From positions 1 through 64,000 of the forward strand of contig NZ_BANU01000007.1 in NCBI RefSeq assembly GCF_000333035.1: 64,000 nucleotides of DNA, written 5' to 3'. Origin of the DNA: Gordonia sihwensis NBRC 108236. Lineage in GTDB: Bacteria; Actinomycetota; Actinomycetes; Mycobacteriales; Mycobacteriaceae. The translations under genes and the position numbers were made by a program. The notes under the pieces are model-generated. The model did no database searches and was not told the DNA's origin. It saw only the letters and a program-made list of their open reading frames with translations. Within the stretch, counting starts at the first letter, position 1; each line of letters opens with the position of its first letter. Shown in pieces: positions 31,901 to 40,828 of this stretch.

Positions 31901-32362
31901 CTACGCCGCGCCGCCACGTCTCGTGCCCGGAGCGGAGTCGGTCGCGATCTCAGCGTGCGTGCGAGCCTGCTCGGCTCGAGCCGCCCGGCGGGCGGCCCAC
32001 GCGCCGAGGGTCGCCTCGACGTCGCGCGGCATCGTGATCAGTGGCGGCCCTTCCGGGGTCTGATACCGGGCGTTGACCGCCCGGGTGTTGAAATCCTCCA
32101 CCTCGCGGCGCGCGGCCCGCTCGCTGGACATCGCATCGAGTTCGGCGTCGAGTTCGGCGTCGTCCTTCCGCAATTGGAGGGACGGCGGCAGTGAGACGAG
32201 CCGCTCTCGCTTCAAGTAGCGCTTGATCCACCAATCCGGGTCGTCGTGGTCTGACAGATCGAGAGGTTCGCCGGCTCCGGGCAGATCGTCGAAGTCGCCG
32301 CGTCGAGCTTGACGCTGGGTGACCGTCAGCGGGTTGCGTGCGCGCAGTGAGTCGAAATCCAT
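31901..32362 (-). CDS. DUF1992 (DnaJC28-like) protein
   Basis: A 153-residue protein with the DUF1992 core RRGDFDDLPGAGEPLDL, then DWWIKRYLKRERL and PPSLQLRKDD, and a coiled, charged tail. The function is unknown. The usual W.DR.IR sequence before GEFDNLPG is replaced by LTVTQRQARRGDF, so the N-terminus is atypical; the REP-like repeats at 32390 begin just upstream and may have altered it. The ATG at 32362 is the only suitable start. Confidence 0.5.
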   Translation of the reverse strand: MDFDSLRARNPLTVTQRQARRGDFDDLPGAGEPLDLSDHDDPDWWIKRYLKRERLVSLPPSLQLRKDDAELDAELDAMSSERAARREVEDFNTRAVNARYQTPEGPPLITMPRDVEATLGAWAARRAARAEQARTHAEIATDSAPGTRRGGAA

Positions 32363-32389
32363 TGGTGCACGCGGGAGGGTGGTCTGGGT

Positions 32390-32478
32390 GGTTTCGACTC
32401 GCTCCGCTCGCTCAACCAGCGGGAGGGCCGGGTTCGCTCGTCGGCGGGAGGGTTGGGTTCGCTCGGTCGGCGGGAGAC
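32390..32478. repeat. REP-like element followed by short tandem repeats
   Basis: GTTTCGACTCGCTCC-GCTCGCTCAACC (32391-32417) is a REP-type unit. Next come two near-identical units of about 24 nt built on GGCGGGAGGGTTGGGTTCGCTCG (32418-32466) and a third partial GGCGGGAG. It is the only tandem array in the window. Confidence 0.5.
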
Positions 32479-32498
32479 CCGAGACGGCGGACGGTCGC

Positions 32499-32517
32499 GC
32501 CGTCGAGACTCGACGGC
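32499..32517 (-). terminator. Hairpin after the methyltransferase gene
   Basis: GCCGTCGA-GAC-TCGACGGC, 8-bp arms with a 3-nt loop, stands 10 nt beyond the methyltransferase stop (minus strand). Confidence 0.5.
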
Positions 32518-32527
32518 TCTGCGCGCC

Positions 32528-33343
32528 TCATTCGGGCTTGCGGCAGACGAAGATGGCGGTGCCCGGGAAGTAGGAGCCCCGCAGCGGCGACCACTGGCCC
32601 CACTCGTCCTCGAGGTCGTCGGGCCACTCCGGCTCGACGATGTCCTCCAGCAGTAAACCCGCGGCGACGATCTCGCGAACGCGATCACCGATCGTCCGGT
32701 GGTGTTCGACGTACGTGACTTCGCCGTCGTCGCCGGTCTCCGAGTATGGGGTTCGCGAGAAGTACGACATACGAACCACGAGACCTTCGGGTCCGGGGTC
32801 GTCGAGGAACATCCAGCGAATCGGATGGTTGGTGGCGAACACCCATCGGCCGCCGGGGCGCAGCACCCGCGCGACCTCGCGCATCATGCGGGCCGAGTCG
32901 GCGACGAACGGGACGGCGCCGAACGACGAGCAGGCTTTGTCGAACGACTCGTCGGCGAAGGGGAGGTGCTCGGCGCCGGCCTGGACGAGGGGAACCGGTG
33001 CGTCGTCGCGCTGCATCGACTCCAGGCCGTGCCGCAGCATGCCGATCGACACGTCGAGACCGATCACGTTGGCGCCCTGGGTTTTCAGCCATCTCGCGCA
33101 CGGCGCCGAGCCGCATCCGACCTCGAGCACGTCGCGGCCGGCGACGTCGCCGAGAAGCCGGGCCTCCGACTCCCGGTAGCGCTCGGGGCCCCAGACGAAC
33201 TCGCCTCCCGGTGTGTCGCCGCCGATGAAGTGGCCGTGCTCCTCGTGGTACTCGTCGGCTTCGCCGTCCCACCATGTCCGGTTCGCTCGTTCGCTGACGG
33301 CCGAGTCGATCTCACCGAGGACGCGAGGCGGTCGGGAAGTCAT
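32528..33343 (-). CDS. Class I SAM-dependent methyltransferase
   Basis: A 271-residue methyltransferase: motif I DVLEVGCGSAPCARWL, acidic loop VIGLDVSIGML, motif II ADESFDKACSSFGAVPFV and motif III LRPGGRWVFATNHP. An N-terminal segment ERANRTWWDGEADEYHEEHG and a long C-terminal SYFSRTPYSETG region match actinobacterial small-molecule methyltransferases. The ATG at 33343 has GAGAGGA upstream. The substrate is not deducible. Divergent spacing to its neighbours suggests a single-gene unit. Confidence 0.5.
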   Translation of the reverse strand: MTSRPPRVLGEIDSAVSERANRTWWDGEADEYHEEHGHFIGGDTPGGEFVWGPERYRESEARLLGDVAGRDVLEVGCGSAPCARWLKTQGANVIGLDVSIGMLRHGLESMQRDDAPVPLVQAGAEHLPFADESFDKACSSFGAVPFVADSARMMREVARVLRPGGRWVFATNHPIRWMFLDDPGPEGLVVRMSYFSRTPYSETGDDGEVTYVEHHRTIGDRVREIVAAGLLLEDIVEPEWPDDLEDEWGQWSPLRGSYFPGTAIFVCRKPE

Positions 33344-33426
33344 GGAGATGGTCCTCTCGTGGCATGGCGTTGGCTCCGAGCCTAGTGACCGCATGCCGGT
33401 CACTGAACGCGGAGCACACGTCGACC

Positions 33427-33957
33427 TCAGCAGCCTCGGCCGGGAATCACCACGTCGACCTTCGCGTCGCCGTCCCACCTGCGGATGGCCGACGCCCGTC
33501 CTACGACGGTCGGCCACGACAGCAGTTGCAGCGCGGCCGCGAGCTCGTCGGCAGTCAGTCGCAGCCCGAGCGTCACGTGCGGCGTCCACTGTCCGGGCAG
33601 GCTGTGCTGCGCGAGCTCGGTGACCCGTTCGCGGGTGAGCCGGACGATCGTCGCATGGACGGTGAGCAGTTCCGACGACGGCACCACCGCGCGGGCCAGT
33701 GTGTACTTGCGGCCGGCGGCGAACACGACCGCGCCGCCGACTCGGAACTCGAAGGGCAGTCGCTGGGCCGTGGAGGCCAGGGCGGAATCGGCGGCGGGCG
33801 AGATCGCAGTGCCGGCGAGCAGGGTGCAGTGCGGCCGATTGGTCCGGGCCCGCACCCGGCCCGCGCTCGGCAATCCGGCGGCTTCGAGCGCGTCCCACTG
33901 CGCACGAACGGCGGCCTCGGTCTCGGGATCGGGCAGGATCTCGATCGAATGTGCCAT
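33427..33957 (-). CDS. 2'-5' RNA ligase family (2H phosphoesterase) protein
   Basis: A 176-residue 2H-fold protein. The two catalytic HxT/S motifs are H43-C-T45 (RPHCTLLAG) and H127-V-T129 (TPHVTLGL). Such proteins hydrolyse or ligate 2'-5' phosphodiester bonds or cyclic phosphates in RNA or nucleotides. The ATG at 33957 has AGGAG 6 nt upstream; the frame stays open far upstream, antisense to rpsA, but that part is non-coding. Confidence 0.5.
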   Translation of the reverse strand: MAHSIEILPDPETEAAVRAQWDALEAAGLPSAGRVRARTNRPHCTLLAGTAISPAADSALASTAQRLPFEFRVGGAVVFAAGRKYTLARAVVPSSELLTVHATIVRLTRERVTELAQHSLPGQWTPHVTLGLRLTADELAAALQLLSWPTVVGRASAIRRWDGDAKVDVVIPGRGC

Positions 33958-34173
33958 CCTCGGCTCCTTCTGTGCGCGCGTCCCGGAGACAGTATTTGTG
34001 CAGGTAGGCCCGCAGTAGTACGCTTGCACACGTGTATGCGCGAAGCATGCACTCTGCGCCGACCGGAACGTCACGTCGAGGCGGTGCGCACAATCGAAGG
34101 AAACCGGGCGCAGCCTGCGAAGACTGTCCCGTTTACCGTACCTACTAGATACCTGTCCGGAGCAACTCAACAT

Positions 34174-35643
34174 ATGTCGTCCCCCACGATTTCCTCGCCG
34201 CAAGTAGCCGTCAACGACATCGGCTCGGCCGAGGACTTCCTCGCCGCTGTCGACTCGACGATCAAGTACTTCAATGACGGCGACATCGTCGAAGGCACCA
34301 TTGTCAAGGTCGATCGCGACGAGGTCCTGCTCGACATCGGCTACAAGACCGAGGGCGTCATTCCCTCGCGCGAGCTGTCGATCAAGCACGACGTCGACCC
34401 CAACGAAGTCGTCACCGTCGGCGACGAGGTCGAGGCCCTCGTTCTCACCAAGGAGGACAAGGAAGGCCGCCTGATCCTGTCGAAGAAGCGTGCGCAGTAC
34501 GAGCGCGCTTGGGGCACGATCGAGGAGCTCAAGGAGAAGGACGAGGCCGTCAAGGGCACCGTCATCGAGGTCGTCAAGGGCGGCCTGATCCTCGACATCG
34601 GCCTGCGCGGCTTCCTCCCGGCTTCGCTGGTGGAGATGCGTCGCGTCCGCGACCTGCAGCCGTACATCGGCAAGGAGGTCGAGGCCAAGATCATCGAGCT
34701 CGACAAGAACCGCAACAACGTCGTTCTGTCGCGCCGCGCTTGGCTGGAGCAGACCCAGTCGGAGGTCCGCAGCGAGTTCCTCAACCAGCTGCAGAAGGGC
34801 CAGGTCCGCAAGGGCGTCGTGTCCTCGATCGTCAACTTCGGTGCGTTCGTCGACCTCGGCGGCGTCGACGGTCTGGTTCACGTCTCCGAACTGTCGTGGA
34901 AGCACATCGATCACCCGTCCGAGGTCGTCACCGTCGGCGACGAGGTCACCGTCGAGGTCCTCGACGTCGACATGGACCGCGAGCGCGTGTCGCTGTCGCT
35001 GAAGGCCACCCAGGAAGACCCGTGGCGCCAGTTCGCCCGTACCCACGCGATCGGTCAGATCGTTCCGGGCAAGGTCACCAAGCTCGTGCCGTTCGGCGCC
35101 TTCGTGCGCGTCGAAGAGGGCATCGAGGGTCTGGTCCACATCTCCGAGCTGGCGGAGCGCCACGTCGAGGTTCCGGACCAGGTCGTCTCCGTCGGCGACG
35201 ACGCGATGGTCAAGGTCATCGACATCGACCTGGATCGCCGCCGCATCTCGCTGTCGCTGAAGCAGGCCAACGAGGACTACACCGAGGAGTTCGACCCCTC
35301 GAAGTACGGTATGGCCGACAGCTACGACGACCAGGGGAACTACATCTTCCCCGAGGGCTTCGACGCCGAGACCAACGAGTGGCTCGAGGGCTACGACAAG
35401 CAGCGTGAGGAGTGGGAGGCCCGCTACGCGGAGGCCGAGCGCCGTCACAAGCTGCACACCGCTCAGATCGAGAAGTTCGCCGCGGCTGCCGCCGAGGCGG
35501 AGAACGCTCCGAGCGACTACTCGTCGTCGAGCTCGGCTTCGCAGTCGACCTCGTCGAGCAGCGGCCCGGCCCAGACCGGCGGATCGCTCGCCAGCGACGA
35601 GCAGCTCGCCGCACTGCGCGAGAAGCTGTCGGGCAACGCCTGA
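34174..35643 (+). CDS. rpsA: 30S ribosomal protein S1
   Basis: A 489-residue protein with four S1/OB domains (about 35-104, 122-187, 208-277, 293-363). Each shows the G.V..I..FGAFV.L..G..GLVHISE pattern; the first two are degenerate. It binds mRNA at the ribosome. The C-terminal 110 residues are charged and then Ser-rich (YSSSSSASQSTSSSS), ending in a short helix. The ATG at 34174 has GGAG (34159) 11 nt upstream, and the 216-bp upstream region carries TACTAGATA as a likely -10. Codon use is strongly biased, as for ribosomal genes. Confidence 0.5.
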   Translation: MSSPTISSPQVAVNDIGSAEDFLAAVDSTIKYFNDGDIVEGTIVKVDRDEVLLDIGYKTEGVIPSRELSIKHDVDPNEVVTVGDEVEALVLTKEDKEGRLILSKKRAQYERAWGTIEELKEKDEAVKGTVIEVVKGGLILDIGLRGFLPASLVEMRRVRDLQPYIGKEVEAKIIELDKNRNNVVLSRRAWLEQTQSEVRSEFLNQLQKGQVRKGVVSSIVNFGAFVDLGGVDGLVHVSELSWKHIDHPSEVVTVGDEVTVEVLDVDMDRERVSLSLKATQEDPWRQFARTHAIGQIVPGKVTKLVPFGAFVRVEEGIEGLVHISELAERHVEVPDQVVSVGDDAMVKVIDIDLDRRRISLSLKQANEDYTEEFDPSKYGMADSYDDQGNYIFPEGFDAETNEWLEGYDKQREEWEARYAEAERRHKLHTAQIEKFAAAAAEAENAPSDYSSSSSASQSTSSSSGPAQTGGSLASDEQLAALREKLSGNA

Positions 35644-35675
35644 TTCACGCGCGGTCGGTCGGAGTGACTGACTGA

Positions 35676-35709
35676 ACAACACCCCGGAACCTCGGTTCCG
35701 GGGTGTTGT
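35676..35709 (+). terminator. Strong hairpin terminator after rpsA
   Basis: ACAACACCCCGGAAC (35676-35690), loop CTCG, GTTCCGGGGTGTTGT (35695-35709): a perfect 15-bp stem with a stable tetraloop, 32 nt after the stop. Confidence 0.5.
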
Positions 35710-35755
35710 CGTCTGTCCGGACGAGTCGGGGCGAGCTCGGGCTCGGCCGCTCGCG

Positions 35756-35761
35756 TACCGT
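35756..35761 (+). promoter_or_regulatory. -10 box of the DUF1361 gene, leaderless
   Basis: TACCGT lies six bases before the ATG at 35768. Confidence 0.5.
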
Positions 35762-35767
35762 GTGGCC

Positions 35768-36442
35768 ATGCGAGAAGAGCCGACTTCGGACACGATGTCT
35801 TTCACCTGGCGCCGGCTCGCCCTGATCGGCGCCCTGGCCGCGACGACGGCGTTGACGATCGTCGTCGGTGTGACCGATCCCCATGCGCCGCTGGTGTATC
35901 CGACCCGTTTCCTGATCTGGAACCTATTCCTCGCCTGGCTTCCGCTGCTGATCGCGTGCGCCTTCGTCATCGTGCGAAACAAGCTTGCGCTGATTCCGCT
36001 CGGACTCGCGTGGCTGGCCTTCCTGCCCAACGTGCCCTACCTGATCACCGACCTCGTGCATCTGGGCGAAGGCTACGAACTCTGGCGGCACATTCTCCAG
36101 TACGGATTCGCGGCATGGACCGGCGTGATGCTCGGCGTGGTCTCGATGCGGCTGGTGCACCGACGCATCGAAGCGGACTGGGGACGGGCCGCGGGCTGGG
36201 CCGCCGTCGCCGCATCGGTGATCCTCTGCGCCGTAGGAGTGGTCATCGGCCGATTCCAGCGCTGGAACTCCTGGGATCTCGTGGCCCGGCCGGACGCCGT
36301 CGTCGCCCAGACGATGGGATGGGTGAGATCACCCTTCGCGCACGTGCAGTCGTCCGGCGTCGCCGTCGCGGTCGCTGTCTTCCTGGCCGCCGCATACCTG
36401 ACGATGTGGGCCTACGAGTCGATCGGCGCCGCCGGCCACTGA
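35768..36442 (+). CDS. DUF1361 membrane protein
   Basis: A 224-residue protein with about six hydrophobic helices (17-37, 47-66, 70-90, 104-125, 140-160, 194-214). The DUF1361 core is FLIWNLFLAWLPL, LAWLAFLPNVPYLITDLVHL and RFQRWNSWDL. It is a widespread integral membrane family without known activity. The ATG at 35768 is chosen over GTG 35762 because a TANNNT box stands six bases before it. It converges on the LysR gene. Confidence 0.5.
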   Translation: MREEPTSDTMSFTWRRLALIGALAATTALTIVVGVTDPHAPLVYPTRFLIWNLFLAWLPLLIACAFVIVRNKLALIPLGLAWLAFLPNVPYLITDLVHLGEGYELWRHILQYGFAAWTGVMLGVVSMRLVHRRIEADWGRAAGWAAVAASVILCAVGVVIGRFQRWNSWDLVARPDAVVAQTMGWVRSPFAHVQSSGVAVAVAVFLAAAYLTMWAYESIGAAGH

Positions 36443-36477
36443 CGGCGGCGCCGCCGACCTGTCCGTCTCCTGCAGTC

Positions 36478-37425
36478 TCAACCGAGCCGTACTTCGGCGA
36501 CCGTCCGCAGGTGCGCGACGAGAGCCTGGCCCGACGGGCTGAGCGGACGGTCGGCGGCGACGGTGAGTCCGACGCTGTGCCCGATGGATCCGAGGTCCAC
36601 GTCGAGCGGGGTGAGGCGGGCGTCGCCGCGTCCGATGAGGCTGGGCAGCACAGCGAGCGTCTCCGTATGGTGCAGCAGCTCCCGTACCGTGAGGAAGCTC
36701 GTCGCTTCCACACGGTTCTCCGGCAACGCGGTTCCGCTGCGGGCGAACACCGCTTCGAGTTCCCCGCGCAGGGCGGTCTCGACGCCGGGGAGTACCCACG
36801 GGTAACCGCGGGTGTCGGCGAGAGAGAAGGGTCCGGCCCCCGCGAGGGGGTGGGTGGAGCCGGCGAAGACCTCCACCGACTCCTCGTACAACGGGAGACG
36901 CGTGATGGTCGATGTGCTCGGCGATGTCAGACGACCGACGATCATGTCGATGCGACCCGCCTCGAGCTCGGCGAGCAGCGCTTCCGGCGAGCCCTCTCGT
37001 ACCACGACGGTGAGTCGCGGATGCTTCGCTTTCAACTGCACAATCGCCTGCGGCAGAAGCACATTCGATCCCGCGAGATGCGTCCCGACGATCACGGTTC
37101 CGCGATCGGCGTCCGCCAGCTCCACCACATGGCGACCCGCCTGGTTCAGTTGTGCGAGGATCGCCCGCGCGTGCTCGGTGAACGCCGCCCCGAAGATCGT
37201 GGGCGTGATTCCCCGCGGGCCGCGCTCATACAGCTCCACTCCCACGATCGCCTCGATGTCGCGCAGGCTTCGCGTGGCGACCGGCTGAGTGACGTGGAGT
37301 TCCGCGGCTGCGCCGATCACGCTGCCCTGCCGCGACAGCGCGTCGATCAAGACCAGGTGCCGGATCTTCAGCCGGCCGTCGAGCAGTTTCGGCAGATCGA
37401 TCGACGGCCGGTCCGCCGCACTCAT
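36478..37425 (-). CDS. LysR family transcriptional regulator (GbpR/PcaQ-like)
   Basis: A 315-residue regulator: winged HTH at about 20-80 (LIDALSRQGSVIGAAAELHV, then TQPVATRSLRDIE) and a periplasmic-binding-type effector domain (about 105-305). The start ELYERGPRGITPT is like PcaQ/GbpR regulators of aromatic and sugar acid metabolism. Its ATG overlaps the pyruvate carboxylase stop (ATGA), so it is translated from the same mRNA. It may regulate that operon or the divergent 3-hydroxyanthranilate genes 4.5 kb away; this is inference. Confidence 0.5.
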   Translation of the reverse strand: MSAADRPSIDLPKLLDGRLKIRHLVLIDALSRQGSVIGAAAELHVTQPVATRSLRDIEAIVGVELYERGPRGITPTIFGAAFTEHARAILAQLNQAGRHVVELADADRGTVIVGTHLAGSNVLLPQAIVQLKAKHPRLTVVVREGSPEALLAELEAGRIDMIVGRLTSPSTSTITRLPLYEESVEVFAGSTHPLAGAGPFSLADTRGYPWVLPGVETALRGELEAVFARSGTALPENRVEATSFLTVRELLHHTETLAVLPSLIGRGDARLTPLDVDLGSIGHSVGLTVAADRPLSPSGQALVAHLRTVAEVRLG

Positions 37426-40400
37426 ACCCCGGAGGTGATCGTGATCAGCAGGTCGCCGTTCTCCACCTGCGCCACCCCCGGCACCGCGATCCTGCCGACC
37501 ACGCCGCCCACCGGCGTGGTGATCGCCGCCTCCATCTTCATCGCCTCGATATGGGCGATCGTGTCGCCCGCGGCCACCTCGTCGCCTTCGGACACCTCCA
37601 GGGTGACCACGCCGGCGAACGGGGCGGGCACCTGACCGGGAACCGACGGATCGGCCTTCTCGGCCCGCGGCCGTGCGTCTTCGATCGAGCGGTCGCGCAC
37701 CTGGACCGGCCGCAGCTGGCCGTTGATCCAGCACATCACCGTGCGCATCCCGCGTTCGTCGGCTTCGGAGATCGACTCGAGGCCGAGAAGGAGCGTGACA
37801 CCGGGTCCGAGTTCCACGACGTGTTCGGTGCCGGGAACCAGACCGTAGAAGAACTCGCGGGTGCCGATCACCGAGGTGTCGCCGAAGGTCTCGCGGTGCT
37901 CGATGAATTCCCTGGACGGACCGGGGAACAGCAGCCGTGACAGTGTGGTCCGGCGCGTCTGCGAGTCGGCTGCGAGCCCGGCGCGGTCGTCGTCGGTCAG
38001 TTCGGCGAGCGGCGGTGCCACGGCCGGCGTGTTGCCGAGCGCCCGGGTGCGGAGCGGTTCGGGCCAACCCGCGGCCGGAGTGCCCAGCTCGCCGCGGAAG
38101 AACCCGGTGACCGACTCGGGGAGGTCGACCACCGTCGGATCGGCGGCGAACTGTTCGGCACTGACGCCCGAACCGACGAGAGCGAGGGCGAGGTCGCCGA
38201 CGACCTTCGACGACGGCGTCACCTTGATGAGGCGGCCGAAGGCCCGGTCGACACCGGCGTAGGCGCGTTCGATCTCCTCGAACCGGTCCGCGAGCCCCAG
38301 AGCGGTGGCCTGCGCACGCAGATTCGACAGCTGACCGCCCGGGATCTCATGGGTGTACACACGGCCGGTCGGAGCGGGGATGCCGGCCTCGAACGGGTGG
38401 TAGAGCCCGCGCATCGACTCCCAGTAGGGCTCGAGCTCGCAGACCGCGTCGAGGTCGATGCCGGTGTCGCGGTCGGTGTGGGCGGTCGCCGCGACCACCG
38501 CCGACATCGACGGTTGGCTGGTACCGCCCGACATCGGGGCCGCGGCCACATCGACCGCGTCCGCGCCGGCGTTCCACGCCGCGAGGTACGTCGCCAGCTG
38601 GCCGCCCGCGGTGTCGTGCGTGTGGACGTGAACGGGAAGGTCGAAACGCGACCGGAGGGCCGTCACGAGCGTGGTGGCGGCCGGGGCGCGCAGCAGCCCG
38701 GCCATGTCCTTGACGGCGATGATGTGCGCGCCGGCGTCGACGACGCGCTCGGCCAGCCGGAGATAGTAGTCGAGAGTGTAGAGATCCTCCGCCGGGTCCG
38801 TCAGGTCACCGGTGTAACAGAGGGCCACCTCCGCGACCGCAGTGCCGGTCGCGCGCACGGCGTCGATCGCCGGACGCATCTGGTCGACGTCGTTCAGCGC
38901 GTCGAAGATGCGGAAGATGTCGACGCCGGTGGCGGCGGCCTCGGCCACGAAGGCATCGGTCACCTCGGTGGGATAAGGGGTGTAGCCGACGGTGTTGCGT
39001 CCCCGCAACAGCATCTGCAGGCAGATGTTCGGCACCGCCTCGCGCAGTCGTGCCAGGCGGTCCCACGGATCCTCGTGCAGGAAACGCAGGGCGACGTCGT
39101 AGGTCGCACCGCCCCAGGCCTCGATCGACAGCAGTTCCGGGATACTCGAGGAGACGTGGCCGGCGACCGCGGTCAGGTCCTTGGTGCGGACGCGTGTGGC
39201 GAGCAGCGACTGGTGCGCGTCGCGGAAGGTGGTGTCGGTGATCGCCAGCGCCTTCTGCGCACGGAGATCGGCGGCGAAGCGTTCGGGGCCGAGGGTGGCG
39301 AGCCGCTGGCGGGAGCCCTCCGGCACGGATCGCTCGGATGCCGGCCGCGGCAGCTTGGAGGCCGGGTCCACGCCCGCCGGAGCCTTGCCGTTGGGGGAGT
39401 TGACCGTGATGTCGGCCAGGTAGTTCAGCATGCGTGTGCCGCGGTCGGCCGGAGCGTTGCCGTGCAGCAGCTCCGGATGCGCGGCGATGAAGCCGGTGTC
39501 GACGGCGCCGGACTGGAACGTCGGATCGTCGAGCACTGCGCGGAGGAACGGGATGTTCGTCGTCACCCCTCGGATCCGGAACTCCATCAGCGCGCGGCGG
39601 GCGCGGGCGAGCGCGATGTCGCGAGTGGACCCGCGGCAGGTGAGCTTGACCAGCATGGAGTCGAAGTAGGCGCCGACCTCCGCGCCGACCGTGGTCCCGC
39701 CGTCCAGGCGGACGCCGGCGCCGCCGGGCGACCGGTACGCCGTGATGCGTCCGGTGTCGGGCCGGAATTCGTTCGCGGGGTCCTCGGTGGTGATCCGGTA
39801 CTGCATGGCGGCACCGTGCAGCGCGATCGTGTCCTGCGACAGTCCGAGACCGGCGAGGGTGGCTCCGGCGGCGAGCTGCAACTGGGTCTGGACGAGATCG
39901 ACGTCGGTCACCTCTTCGGTGACGGTGTGCTCCACCTGGATGCGGGGATTCATCTCGATGAACACGTAGTCGCCGCTGGTGTCCAGGAGGAACTCGACCG
40001 TCCCGGCACAGGTGTAGCCGATGTGGCGTGCGTAGCGCACGGCGTCGGCGCACATGCGCTCGCGCAGGTCCGCGGGCAGGTCCGGAGCGGGTGCCTGCTC
40101 GATGACCTTCTGATGGCGACGCTGGACGGAGCAGTCGCGCTCATAGAGATGGACGACATCGCCGGTGGCGTCGCCGAGGACCTGGACCTCGATGTGCCGC
40201 GGCCCGCTCACCGCCTGCTCGATGTACACCGCACCGTCGCCGAACGCCGACTCCGCTTCGCGGGAGGCCTCTTCGAGCGCCGCGCGCAGGAGCGCGGGAT
40301 CGTCGACGAGGCGCATGCCGCGACCACCGCCGCCCGAGACGGCCTTGACGAAGACCGGGAAGGTCATCGACTCGCCGGCGTCCAGCAGCGTCTGCACATC

Positions 40401-40817
40401 GGTGGAGGGTTCGGTCGACGCCAGGACCGGGAGCCCGGCGGCGCGGGCTTCGGCGATCGCTCGAGACTTGTTGCCCGTCAGCTGAAGGACTTCGGCAGTC
40501 GGACCCACGAAGGTGATCCCGGCCGCGGCGCACGCCCGTGCGAGTTCGGGGTTCTCGGAGAGGAATCCGTATCCGGGGTAGACGGCGTCGGCACCGGATT
40601 CCTTCGCGACACGGATGATCTCGTCCACATCGAGGTAGGCCCGAACGGGATGCCCGGGCTCGCCGATCCGGTACGCCTCGTCTGCCTTGAACCGGTGGGG
40701 AGAGTTCCGGTCCTCGTGCGGGTACACCGCGACGGTGGTGATGCCCAGCTCGACGGCCGCGCGGAGGGCGCGGATCGCGATCTCGCCTCGGTTGGCGACA
40801 AGGATCTTGCGGAACAT
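37422..40817 (-). CDS. pyc: Pyruvate carboxylase
   Basis: A 1131-residue single-chain biotin enzyme converting pyruvate and bicarbonate to oxaloacetate. Order: biotin carboxylase (1 to about 450, KILVANRGEIAIRA, GGGGRGMR, EMNPRIQVEHTVTEEVTD), carboxyltransferase (about 520-820, DTTFRDAHQSLLATRVRT, HVHTHDTAGG), allosteric linker, and a C-terminal biotinyl domain with K1094 in EAMKMEA. The ATG at 40817 has AGGA 8 nt upstream; one five codons earlier overlaps the hydrolase stop (ATGA). Placement inside a catabolic locus is unusual. Confidence 0.5.
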   Translation of the reverse strand: MFRKILVANRGEIAIRALRAAVELGITTVAVYPHEDRNSPHRFKADEAYRIGEPGHPVRAYLDVDEIIRVAKESGADAVYPGYGFLSENPELARACAAAGITFVGPTAEVLQLTGNKSRAIAEARAAGLPVLASTEPSTDVQTLLDAGESMTFPVFVKAVSGGGGRGMRLVDDPALLRAALEEASREAESAFGDGAVYIEQAVSGPRHIEVQVLGDATGDVVHLYERDCSVQRRHQKVIEQAPAPDLPADLRERMCADAVRYARHIGYTCAGTVEFLLDTSGDYVFIEMNPRIQVEHTVTEEVTDVDLVQTQLQLAAGATLAGLGLSQDTIALHGAAMQYRITTEDPANEFRPDTGRITAYRSPGGAGVRLDGGTTVGAEVGAYFDSMLVKLTCRGSTRDIALARARRALMEFRIRGVTTNIPFLRAVLDDPTFQSGAVDTGFIAAHPELLHGNAPADRGTRMLNYLADITVNSPNGKAPAGVDPASKLPRPASERSVPEGSRQRLATLGPERFAADLRAQKALAITDTTFRDAHQSLLATRVRTKDLTAVAGHVSSSIPELLSIEAWGGATYDVALRFLHEDPWDRLARLREAVPNICLQMLLRGRNTVGYTPYPTEVTDAFVAEAAATGVDIFRIFDALNDVDQMRPAIDAVRATGTAVAEVALCYTGDLTDPAEDLYTLDYYLRLAERVVDAGAHIIAVKDMAGLLRAPAATTLVTALRSRFDLPVHVHTHDTAGGQLATYLAAWNAGADAVDVAAAPMSGGTSQPSMSAVVAATAHTDRDTGIDLDAVCELEPYWESMRGLYHPFEAGIPAPTGRVYTHEIPGGQLSNLRAQATALGLADRFEEIERAYAGVDRAFGRLIKVTPSSKVVGDLALALVGSGVSAEQFAADPTVVDLPESVTGFFRGELGTPAAGWPEPLRTRALGNTPAVAPPLAELTDDDRAGLAADSQTRRTTLSRLLFPGPSREFIEHRETFGDTSVIGTREFFYGLVPGTEHVVELGPGVTLLLGLESISEADERGMRTVMCWINGQLRPVQVRDRSIEDARPRAEKADPSVPGQVPAPFAGVVTLEVSEGDEVAAGDTIAHIEAMKMEAAITTPVGGVVGRIAVPGVAQVENGDLLITITSGV

Positions 40818-40828
40818 GACGGGGGTCC

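Noticed and set aside
33427-36030. An 868-codon open frame on the minus strand across rpsA
   Set aside because: Only the first part (33427-33957) is a gene (2H phosphoesterase). The rest is antisense to rpsA, whose four S1 domains are unmistakable; the open frame comes from its biased codons.
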